Shown here in pieces: positions 55,852-62,866 of a stretch of 64,000 nucleotides of DNA. Positions within the stretch are counted from its first letter, which is position 1. Each line of letters begins with the position of its first letter. The notes beneath the pieces were generated by a model. It had not been told where the DNA came from, did no database searches, and worked only from the letters and a program-made list of their open reading frames with translations. The position numbers were made by a program, and so were the translations under genes. Source of the DNA: Mayfieldus sp038329895 (GTDB taxonomy: Bacteria > Actinomycetota > Thermoleophilia > Solirubrobacterales > 70-9); contig JBBQNM010000002.1 in assembly GCA_038329895.1 (NCBI GenBank), positions 1-64,000 on the forward strand, in the 5' to 3' direction.

Positions 55852-56619
55852 TTGCGGACCACCCTCCGCGCCGTGCCTCACCTTCAGCAGAATCAGCCAC
55901 CCGACGTGCCGCCGCTCGAGCTGACCGGCGAGCGAACCCTGCCCGACGTACCGGAGGAGAACTACTGGTATCGGCGCCACGTCGCCGCCTATGAGTGGAT
56001 CGCCGAGCGCTGCGCCGGCCTGCGGGTCGCCGACCTCGCCTGCGGTGAGGGTTACGGCTCAGACCTTCTGGCCGGGCGGTCGACGCACGTGATCGGGGTC
56101 GACGCGAACCCGGAGGCATTCGAGCACTCCCGACTGCGCTACCGCCGTCCCAACCTGCGATTCGAGCGAGGGCTGGTGGAGGAGTTCTCAGAGCCGCAGG
56201 ACGCGATCGTCTTCCTGCAGACGATCGAGCACGTCGAAAGGCCGGACCAGCTGCTGCGTCGCTTTGCGGAGCTGGCCCCGGTCTCCTACGTCTCGACCCC
56301 GAACCGCCTCACCCTGGCGCCCCCGGGCGCCACGAAGTCGGACAACCCCTGGCACCTGCGCGAATACACGCTCGAGGAGTACAGAGAGATGCTGGAGCCC
56401 TGCTGCTCGCGGGTCGAGGTGCTGGGGCTGGTCCACGCCGGCAAGCTGCGCGCCCACGAGATCGCGCTGCGCCTCGGATGGGACCGCGTTCATCCGCTGC
56501 TGCGCCTCACCGACCCCTTCTACTCCCGATTCGTCCCTGCGATCACCTCCTCCGACTTCGGGCTGCGAGAGGACGGCCTGGAGCGAGCGCTGGACTTCCT
56601 CGCGATCTGCCATGCGTGA
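55852..56619 (+). CDS. SAM-dependent methyltransferase of the glucan cluster (Rv3030-like)
   Basis: A 255-residue methyltransferase. Motif I VADLACGEGYGSDLLAG (about 63-79), VIGVDANPEAFEHSRLRY, and the DAIVFLQTIEHVERPDQLL region. The N-terminal LELTGERTLPDVPEENYWYRRHVAAYEW is the same start as in mycobacterial Rv3030, thought to methylate glucose residues of methylglucose lipopolysaccharide. Start TTG 55852 (nine bases after TAGGGT) or GTG 55873. Overlaps the GH57 gene by eight bases. Confidence 0.87.
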   Translation: MRTTLRAVPHLQQNQPPDVPPLELTGERTLPDVPEENYWYRRHVAAYEWIAERCAGLRVADLACGEGYGSDLLAGRSTHVIGVDANPEAFEHSRLRYRRPNLRFERGLVEEFSEPQDAIVFLQTIEHVERPDQLLRRFAELAPVSYVSTPNRLTLAPPGATKSDNPWHLREYTLEEYREMLEPCCSRVEVLGLVHAGKLRAHEIALRLGWDRVHPLLRLTDPFYSRFVPAITSSDFGLREDGLERALDFLAICHA

Positions 56620-58018
56620 ACCGGTAGGCGACCTGGCGATCGTCCTGCATTCGCACATGCCCTACGTCGAGGGCTTCGGCACCTATCCGTTCGGCGAGGA
56701 GTGGCTGTTCGACGCCGCTGTCCGCTCCTACCTGCCGGTGCTCGAGGTGGCACGCGACCTGACCATGACCGTGACGCCGGTCCTGGCCGATCAGCTCGAG
56801 GACCCCGGGGTGCGGGAGCGCCTGCGCCGCTTCCTGGTCGAGCTGCGGATCGGGGCCGCGGAAGCGGACCTCGACGAGGTGCCGGCTGAGAACCACGATG
56901 CCGCTGTAGCCGAGGCGGAGCGCTACCGCCACGCGCTGGACGCGCTCGACGCCTGCGAAGGCGACCTGCTGGCGGCTTTCCGCAGCGCCCGGGACGAAGG
57001 ACGAATCGCACTGATGGGATCAGCTGCCACCCACGCCGTGCTGCCGCTGCTGGCGACCCGGGCGGGGCTGCGGCTGCAGCTCGACGCCGGGCTGCGCTCG
57101 CACCGGCGCCGCTTCGGCTGGGACGGGGGCGCCTGGCTGCCTGAGTGCGCCTATGTGCCCGGACTGGAGCGGGAGCTGGCCGAGCAGGGTGTCTCCCACT
57201 TCTGCGTCGACCAGAGCGCCCGTGAGCCCGGGCTCGACGCGCTTGCGCCGATCGCCACCGAGGCGGGCCCGGTCGCCTTCACGATCGACTGGGAGGCGGT
57301 CTCGTGGCTGTGGTCGGAGACCGGTTACCCAGCCGATCCGGCCTATCTTCAGTTCGCGGCCAAATCGATGCGGGGGATGAGGCTGTGGCGGATTGGGGGC
57401 GGCGCCTACGGCCCGGCGGTGGCGGCCGAGACAGCCCGTCGCCACGCGGCCGAGTTCGCGCAGGCAGCCGCGGAGCGGTTGGAAGACTTCCGACGCGACA
57501 AGGGGCGGGCCGGGCTGATCGTCTTCGCGGTCGACACCGAGCTGATCGGCCACTGGTGGTCGGAGGGCCCGATCTGGCTGCGGGAGGTGCTGCGGCTGGC
57601 GCCCGAACACGGCATACGGCTGCTGACCCTGCCGCAAGCGCTCGCCGAGCACGAGCCCGAGCATCGGCCGCTTGGCGCCGCAAGTTGGGGCGAGGGGAAG
57701 GACTTCCGCACCTGGGACGCGCCGGCGGTGGCCGACCTTGCTTGGGCCGCGCGGCGCTGCGAGTTGCGGCTGCTGCGCGCCCTGGGGGAGGGCCTCAACG
57801 GCGCGCGGGCGCTGCGCGCGGCCCGCGAGCTGCTCGCCCTTCAATCGAGCGACTGGGCCTTCCTCGATGCCCGCCGGCAGGCCGGCGATTACCCGTTTCA
57901 GCGTGCCACCGGGCACGCCGGAGCGATGCTGGAGGCCATAGACTCAGCCCGCGAGCCCGACCCGCGAATGCGAGCCTTGGCACCAGACCTCAGCCTCGTC
58001 CCATTGCTGGAGCCCTAG
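56612..58018 (+). CDS. GH57 1,4-alpha-glucan branching enzyme (Rv3031-like)
   Basis: A 468-residue glycoside hydrolase 57. Residues LHSHMPYVEG (12-21) form the family motif 1; WLPECAYVPG carries the nucleophile Glu178; FAVDTELIGHWWSEGP carries the acid/base Asp308. The catalytic flexible-loop DWEAVSWLWSETGYP region is also there. The enzyme would introduce alpha-1,6 branches into an alpha-glucan. Start ATG 56612 overlaps the methyltransferase stop (ATGCGTGA). One base separates it from the GT4 gene. Confidence 0.94.
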   Translation: MREPVGDLAIVLHSHMPYVEGFGTYPFGEEWLFDAAVRSYLPVLEVARDLTMTVTPVLADQLEDPGVRERLRRFLVELRIGAAEADLDEVPAENHDAAVAEAERYRHALDALDACEGDLLAAFRSARDEGRIALMGSAATHAVLPLLATRAGLRLQLDAGLRSHRRRFGWDGGAWLPECAYVPGLERELAEQGVSHFCVDQSAREPGLDALAPIATEAGPVAFTIDWEAVSWLWSETGYPADPAYLQFAAKSMRGMRLWRIGGGAYGPAVAAETARRHAAEFAQAAAERLEDFRRDKGRAGLIVFAVDTELIGHWWSEGPIWLREVLRLAPEHGIRLLTLPQALAEHEPEHRPLGAASWGEGKDFRTWDAPAVADLAWAARRCELRLLRALGEGLNGARALRAARELLALQSSDWAFLDARRQAGDYPFQRATGHAGAMLEAIDSAREPDPRMRALAPDLSLVPLLEP

Positions 58019-58019
58019 C

Positions 58020-59213
58020 GTGACCCGGCTGCTGATCCTCTCCTGGGAATACCCGCCGTTGATCGAGGGCGGGCTGGCGCGCCACGTGCGCAAGCTCGCC
58101 GAGGCGCTGGTCGACCTCGACCTCGACGTGCACGTGCTCACCCGTGGCGGGGAGGAGTCGCCCGCCGAGGAGCAGGCCGGCGGGGTGACCATCCACCGCA
58201 TCCGCGAGCCGAAGCGGCCCACGGACCTGGGCGAGTTCGTCACCTGGGTCGAGCGGATGAACTCCGACATGCTGGCGGCCGGCGTCGAGCTTGGCGATCG
58301 CTTCTCCTTCGATCTAGTCCACGGGCACGACTGGCTGGTTGCAAATGCCTGCGACCACCTCGCGAAGCGCTTCGGGGCGCCGCTGGTCACGACGATCCAC
58401 GCCACCGAGCACGGCCGCCACCAGGGATGGGTGGACAAGCACCCGCAGTCCTACATCCACGGCGTCGAGCGCTGGATCACCAATCGATCCGACCGCGTGA
58501 TCGCCTGCTCGTACTACATGCGCGAGCAGATCGCCGACATCTTCGGCGTCGAGGGAGAGCGGGTCTCGGTGATCCCCAACGGCATCGACCCGCGCGACCT
58601 GCAGCCGCAGGACCCGGCCGAGCTTCGCCGCCTGCGGCGCGAGTTCGCCGACCCCGATCAGAAGCTGGTGCTGCTGGTCGGGCGGCTGGTCTACGAGAAG
58701 GGGTTCCAGCTGGCGCTGGAGGCGATGCCGGGCGTAATCGAGCGGGTCCCGGGCACCCGCTTCCTGGTCGCCGGATCGGGCACCCACGAGGCCGAGCTGC
58801 GTCGCCAGGCGGAGGGCCTCGGGTTGATGGAGCACGGGACCTTCCTGGGCTGGATCGGGGACGACGTCCTGCACTCGCTGTACCCGATCGCCGACATCTG
58901 CGTCGTCCCATCGATCTACGAGCCGTTCGGGCTGGTGGCGCTGGAGGCGATGGCGTCCGGGTGCCCATGCCTCGTCGCCGACACCGGCGGGCTGCGGGAG
59001 GTGGTCCCGCACGAGGAGGCGGGGCTGCGATTCCGCGCTCGCGACCCCGAGGCGCTGGCGGAGATGGCCGTGCGCGTACTGGGAGACGAGCGGCTCGGCG
59101 AGCGCCTGGTCAACGACGGCCTCGAGCACATCCGCCGCTTCGACTGGGCGGACATCGCCGAGCAGACCGTCGGGGTCTACGAACAGGTGGTCGGCAAGAG
59201 GGCCAGCGCCTGA
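58020..59213 (+). CDS. GT4 glycosyltransferase (alpha-glucan synthase, Rv3032-like)
   Basis: A 397-residue GT-B enzyme. N-terminal LILSWEYPPLIEGGLARHVR (glycine-rich acceptor loop), the nucleotide-sugar site LLVGRLVYEKGFQLALEAMP and the E-x7-E motif IYEPFGLVALEAMASG. It resembles Rv3032, an alpha-1,4-glucosyltransferase for glycogen and methylglucose lipopolysaccharide. The GTG follows the GH57 stop with one base between. The four genes 55852-59213 are likely one transcript. Confidence 0.94.
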   Translation: MTRLLILSWEYPPLIEGGLARHVRKLAEALVDLDLDVHVLTRGGEESPAEEQAGGVTIHRIREPKRPTDLGEFVTWVERMNSDMLAAGVELGDRFSFDLVHGHDWLVANACDHLAKRFGAPLVTTIHATEHGRHQGWVDKHPQSYIHGVERWITNRSDRVIACSYYMREQIADIFGVEGERVSVIPNGIDPRDLQPQDPAELRRLRREFADPDQKLVLLVGRLVYEKGFQLALEAMPGVIERVPGTRFLVAGSGTHEAELRRQAEGLGLMEHGTFLGWIGDDVLHSLYPIADICVVPSIYEPFGLVALEAMASGCPCLVADTGGLREVVPHEEAGLRFRARDPEALAEMAVRVLGDERLGERLVNDGLEHIRRFDWADIAEQTVGVYEQVVGKRASA

Positions 59214-59834
59214 TCAGGGCTCGACCGGGTCGGACCAGCGCAGCTCGCGCGGCGCCTCGCGCATGCGAATCACCTTCGCCGGCACGCCCCCGACCACTGC
59301 GTTTGCCGGTACGTCCTCGGTGACCACGGCGTTGGTGCCGATCACCGAGTTGTCGCCGACCCGCACGCCGCGCAGCACGCAGGCGCCGTATCCGATCCAG
59401 ACGTTCGACCCGACCACGGTGTCGCGCTTGTAGATGCCCTGGACCCGGATCGGCCGCTCGACCTCGGCGACGCCGTGATCGAAGTCGATGAACATCGCGC
59501 GGTCGGCGATCACGCACTGCTCGCCGATCCGCACCCGCTGGTAGGCGGAGATCGTGCACTCCTGGCCGATCACCGTCTTGTCGCCGATCTCGACGACTCC
59601 CTCGTGACAGCGGATCTTGGTCGCGTCGCCGATCCAGACGAAACGCCCGAAGCGGATCGTGCCCCGGCGCCCGATCTGCAGCTGGAGATGGGGACCGAGG
59701 AATACCAGGCCATCGGTATGCCAGCGCCAACCGGCGATCGTGAACAGGCGCCGCCACAGATAGCGCCACAGCAGGCGCGCGTAGTTGGGCGTCAGCATCC
59801 TGTGTTGGGCCAGAAAGCGGGTGAGGCGAATCAC
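59214..59834 (-). CDS. Hexapeptide-repeat acyl/acetyltransferase
   Basis: A left-handed beta-helix transferase of about 206 residues. It has repeats of the [LIV]-G-x4 type: IGDATKIRCHEGVVEIGDKTVIGQECTIS in parts, VRIGEQCVIADRAMFIDFDH, and VVGSNVWIGYGACVLRGVRVGDNSVIGT with the classical ending GGVPAKVIRMRE. The His in DFDHGV is the likely catalytic base. The GTG at 59834 fits TACAGT nine bases upstream; the GTG at 59846 is an alternative. It is similar in type to Rv3034c, in the mycobacterial methylglucose lipopolysaccharide region. Convergent, with zero gap, to the GT4 gene. Confidence 0.88.
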   Translation of the reverse strand: MIRLTRFLAQHRMLTPNYARLLWRYLWRRLFTIAGWRWHTDGLVFLGPHLQLQIGRRGTIRFGRFVWIGDATKIRCHEGVVEIGDKTVIGQECTISAYQRVRIGEQCVIADRAMFIDFDHGVAEVERPIRVQGIYKRDTVVGSNVWIGYGACVLRGVRVGDNSVIGTNAVVTEDVPANAVVGGVPAKVIRMREAPRELRWSDPVEP

Positions 59835-59876
59835 GGAGAGCCGCACTGTAGAGGCCGCGTCTAGACTCAGCCGGCT

Positions 59877-59990
59877 GTGAGCGCGAGGCTCATCAAAAGA
59901 GCTTGGTTTCGGGCCGAGCGCGAACAATGTGTGGTGAGCGCGAGGCTCATCAAGAGAGCTTGGTCGGAAGCCGAGCGCGAACTTCCATTG
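59877..59990 (+). repeat. 57-bp in-frame tandem duplication before meaB
   Basis: Two adjacent 57-bp units (59877-59933 and 59934-59990). The first half of the two copies, starting GTGAGCGCGAGGCTCATCAA, is identical through that string and differs in only one silent base up to GAGCTTGG; the second half has diverged more. The shift between copies is 19 codons. Confidence 0.85.
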
Positions 59991-59993
59991 TGA
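59877..59993 (+). CDS. Possible leader peptide of 38 residues built of two repeated halves
   Basis: A short open frame, VSARLIKRAWFRAEREQC then VVSARLIKRAWSEAERELPL, spans both copies of the duplication. It starts with GTG nine bases after a TAGACT -10 candidate (59862-59867) and ends with TGA sharing a base with the meaB ATG (TGATG). Between copies the K codon changes silently (AAA/AAG) and the SARLIKRAW sequence is preserved, which hints at coding. It could instead be a duplicated regulatory segment. No known family. Confidence 0.4.
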   Translation: MSARLIKRAWFRAEREQCVVSARLIKRAWSEAERELPL

Positions 59994-60955
59994 TGGCCGA
60001 AGCCGCCAAATCAGCCTCGCTGGCCGAGCGGGTTCTGGAGGGCGACAAGCGCGCCCTCGCCCGCGCGATCACGCTGATCGAGTCCGACGACCCGGCCGGC
60101 TGGGAGCTTGTGCGCGAGGTCTATCCGCGCACCGGCCACGCCAGGATCGTCGGCTTCACCGGCCCGCCCGGGGTCGGCAAGAGCACGATCATCGGCGCCC
60201 TGACGGCAAAGCTGCGCGCCGCCGACCGCGAGATCGGCGTGCTCTCGATCGATCCCTCGAGCCCATTCACCCGCGGCGCCCTGCTCGGCGACCGGATCCG
60301 GCTTTCCGAGCACTTCCTTGACCCCGGCGTGTTCATCCGCTCGATGGCGTCGCGCGGGGCGCTCGGCGGGCTCTCGGAGCACGCTCTGCAGGCGGCGCTG
60401 GTGATGGACGCAGCGGGCAAGGACGACGTGCTGCTGGAGACCGTCGGCGTCGGGCAGGGGGAAATCGACATCGTCGACCACGCCGACACGATCGTCCTCG
60501 CGCTGATGCCCGGGTCCGGGGACTCGATCCAGGCGCTGAAGGCGGGGGTGATGGAGATTCCCGACCTGATCCTCGTCAACAAGGCCGATCACCCGATGAC
60601 CGACACGATGGTGCGCGAGATCCGCGGCGTCCTCTCGCTGGCCGAGGACGCTGGCGGTTGGCAGGTGCCTATTCTTCGCACCGAGGCATTGAAGGGCGAG
60701 GGGATCGAGGAGCTTGCGAACAAGATCGATGAACACCGCGCGCACATTGAGACCGAAGGGACATTGGAGCGACGCCGCGCCCGCAACCTTCGAAACGAGG
60801 TCTTGGGGATCGCCTCGGCGCGCCTGCGCCGCCGCCTCACAGACGCCGTGGCCGACGATCCCCAGGTCGAAGAGCTTCTGGAGCGCGTCGTGAGACGTGA
60901 GCTAGACCCGGCGACGGCGGCCGGCGAGCTGCTGGAGAGGCCCATCGATGGCTGA
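59993..60955 (+). CDS. meaB: Methylmalonyl-CoA mutase-associated GTPase MeaB (ArgK family)
   Basis: A 320-residue G protein that loads and protects B12 in methylmalonyl-CoA mutase or related acyl-CoA mutases. P-loop GFTGPPGVGKSTIIGALT (about 50-67), LSIDPSSPFTRGALLGDRIRL, switch II LETVGVGQGEIDIVDHADT and base motif LVNKADHPMTD. The start at 59993 gives the usual MeaB N-terminus (LAERVLEGDKRALARAITLIE). No mutase gene is in view. It may be coupled to the short frame ending at 59993. Confidence 0.94.
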   Translation: MAEAAKSASLAERVLEGDKRALARAITLIESDDPAGWELVREVYPRTGHARIVGFTGPPGVGKSTIIGALTAKLRAADREIGVLSIDPSSPFTRGALLGDRIRLSEHFLDPGVFIRSMASRGALGGLSEHALQAALVMDAAGKDDVLLETVGVGQGEIDIVDHADTIVLALMPGSGDSIQALKAGVMEIPDLILVNKADHPMTDTMVREIRGVLSLAEDAGGWQVPILRTEALKGEGIEELANKIDEHRAHIETEGTLERRRARNLRNEVLGIASARLRRRLTDAVADDPQVEELLERVVRRELDPATAAGELLERPIDG

Positions 60956-61379
60956 GTCCAAGTCAGAGCCCAAACCAGCCGGCAGCGCCCCCCCGCCGCT
61001 CAAGGAGGCGCTGGGCTGGATCGGGTTTCGGGTCGACGACATGAACGGCTCGCGGGTCGCCCGGGTGGAGGGGATCTACGTTGACGCCGAGGACGAAGAG
61101 CCGGTCTGGGTGGTGGTCAAGCTGGGGCGGTTCGGCAAGATAACCGCGATCCCCTACGCCGACTGCGCCGATGGTCCCGGTCGCGTCTGGGTGGCGCACG
61201 GCCGCAAGACGGTCCGCGGCGCTCCCCCGATCGAGCCCGGGCAACCGATGACCCGCGAGCTCGAGCTGGATCTGTACGACCACTACCTGATCCGCCGCGA
61301 CCGCGGTCGGCATGGCGCGATCGTTGAGCTGGACGAGGGAGCGGTCACCGCGACGCCGGCCGCCGAAGGCCAAGGCTGA
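60948..61379 (+). CDS. PRC-barrel-like small protein
   Basis: A 143-residue protein. After a charged Pro-rich start, the stretch IGFRVDDMNGSRVARVEGIY, VDAEDEEPVWVVVKLGRFGK and ITAIPYADCADGPGRVWVAH (about 25-85) has the beta pattern of a PRC barrel (G-x-V-x-[DE]-x-x-x-x-P-x-W). The family is known for photosynthetic reaction centres and RNA-processing factors, but most bacterial members are of unknown role. It overlaps meaB by eight bases, so it is co-expressed. Confidence 0.75.
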   Translation: MAESKSEPKPAGSAPPPLKEALGWIGFRVDDMNGSRVARVEGIYVDAEDEEPVWVVVKLGRFGKITAIPYADCADGPGRVWVAHGRKTVRGAPPIEPGQPMTRELELDLYDHYLIRRDRGRHGAIVELDEGAVTATPAAEGQG

Positions 61380-61390
61380 TCAGGTCCGCT

Positions 61391-61597
61391 TCAGGCTGAC
61401 AGTCGACGGCGGGGCTCGTCCAGCGACGACCAGCTGCCCAAACCGGAGAGTGCCTCATTGAACTGCTCCGATTTGCGGCCACTGCGCCGCCGTGGCGGGC
61501 TGCCTTGCCCAACCTCGTGCAACTGAGCAGGCTGATCTGCGAAGTCCACCTGCGCATCCATGATCTCCTGCCAGCGGGCGTCTCTCTCCTCGTCCAT
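61391..61597 (-). CDS. Small acidic/basic protein, unknown
   Basis: A 68-residue protein starting MDEERDARWQEIMDAQVDFA. The ATG at 61597 has an excellent ribosome site, GGAGGTGGAG, just upstream, and codons have the GC-rich third positions of real genes here. Acidic N-terminal helix, then an RRRSGRK stretch and QFNEALSGLGSWSSLDE. It fills part of the 61380-61716 gap. No family recognised. Confidence 0.55.
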   Translation of the reverse strand: MDEERDARWQEIMDAQVDFADQPAQLHEVGQGSPPRRRSGRKSEQFNEALSGLGSWSSLDEPRRRLSA

Positions 61598-61716
61598 CTC
61601 CACCTCCACGACTCGTGACAGAACGGACGTAAGTCTCGCTGCGCCGTCGGTCGTCGCGCCAGGGGGTGCCTGAAATCACTCCGCAAGCTGCGGAATCAGC
61701 GTGCCTGTTCAGCCGT

Positions 61717-62862
61717 CTAGCAGCCGAGCTGGCGCGCGATCACCATCTGCTGCACCTCGTCGGTGCCCTCGCCGATCGTGAGGATCTTGGCGTCGCGATA
61801 GAAGCGGCAGACCGGGTACTCCTCGATGTAGCCGTAGCCACCGTGGATCTGGACCGCCTCCTCGGCGGCGCGCACCGCTAGACGGCCGGTGATCAGCTTC
61901 GCCTGCGCGGCGGTGAGTGTGAACGGCTGCTCGCGGTCCTTCTCCATCGCCGCGCGGTAGGTCAGCAGCCGCGCCGCTTCGATCTGGGCCGAGAGGTCGG
62001 CGATCTTCGCCTGGATCGCCTGAAAGCTCGAGATCGGCTGACCAAAGGCGCGGCGCTCCTTCGCGTAGGCGATCGCCTCCTCGAGCGCCCCCTGCGCGAG
62101 GCCGACCCCCATCGCCGACACCCCGATCCGCCCGCCGTCGAGGATCTGCAGGAACTGCTTGAAGCCCTCGCCGCGCCGGCCGAGGAGGTTTGACTCCGGC
62201 ACCCGGCAGTCGTCGAATGAGAGTGGGCGGGTGTCGGAGGCGTTCCAGCCCATCTTGCGGTACGGCTTGCCCTGCTCGTAGCCGGGCGTGCCATTGGGGA
62301 CGATGATGTTGGAGATCTCCTTGCGTCCGTTCGAGCGATCGGTGACGGCGGTGATCGTCACGCAGCCTGAGATCTCGGTGCCCGAGTTGGTGATGAACTG
62401 CTTTGCGCCGTTGATCACCCACTCGCCGTCGCTGAGCTCGGCCGTCGTGCTGGCGTTGCCGGCGTCGGAGCCCGCCCCGGGCTCGGTGAGCCCGAACGCG
62501 GCCAGCTTCTCGCCGCGGCAAAGCATGGGCAGCCACTCGGAGCGCTGCTCGTCGGTCCCCCAGAGGTGGATCGGCATCGTGCCAAGGGAGGTATGGGCCG
62601 CAACCGTGATCGCGACCGAGGAGTCAATCCGCGCCAGCTCCTCTATCGCCATCGTGTAGGCGAGCGTGTCGGCGCCGCCCCCGCCACTGTCTTGCGGGAA
62701 CGGGATCCCCATCAGCCCCAGCTCTCCCATCTTCGCGACCAGCTCGTAGGGAAAGCTCTTGGTTCGGTCCAGCTCTTCGGCGACCGGCGCGATCTCCTCG
62801 CGCGCGAAGGCGCGCACCGTGTCGCGCAGCAGCCGCTGCTCGTCGCTTGGCTCGAAGTTCAC
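61717..62862 (-). CDS. Acyl-CoA dehydrogenase
   Basis: A 381-residue FAD-dependent dehydrogenase that desaturates an acyl-CoA at alpha-beta. Visible: LAAFGLTEPGAGSDAGNAST (FAD/CoA signature 1, about 120-140), EWVINGAKQFITNS, SSFQAIQAKIADLSAQIEAAR, and the C-terminal GYIEEYPVCRFYRDAKILTI followed by GEGTDEVQQMVIAR, with the catalytic Glu in the EGT. The GTG start at 62862 lies four bases after the upstream aldehyde dehydrogenase stop, so the two are an operon. Substrate length is unknown; the pattern is closest to short/branched-chain enzymes. Confidence 0.94.
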   Translation of the reverse strand: MNFEPSDEQRLLRDTVRAFAREEIAPVAEELDRTKSFPYELVAKMGELGLMGIPFPQDSGGGGADTLAYTMAIEELARIDSSVAITVAAHTSLGTMPIHLWGTDEQRSEWLPMLCRGEKLAAFGLTEPGAGSDAGNASTTAELSDGEWVINGAKQFITNSGTEISGCVTITAVTDRSNGRKEISNIIVPNGTPGYEQGKPYRKMGWNASDTRPLSFDDCRVPESNLLGRRGEGFKQFLQILDGGRIGVSAMGVGLAQGALEEAIAYAKERRAFGQPISSFQAIQAKIADLSAQIEAARLLTYRAAMEKDREQPFTLTAAQAKLITGRLAVRAAEEAVQIHGGYGYIEEYPVCRFYRDAKILTIGEGTDEVQQMVIARQLGC

Positions 62863-62866
62863 AGAT

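Noticed and set aside
59877..59990. CRISPR-like or satellite repeat
   Set aside because: Only two adjacent units with no spacers; it is a simple tandem duplication.
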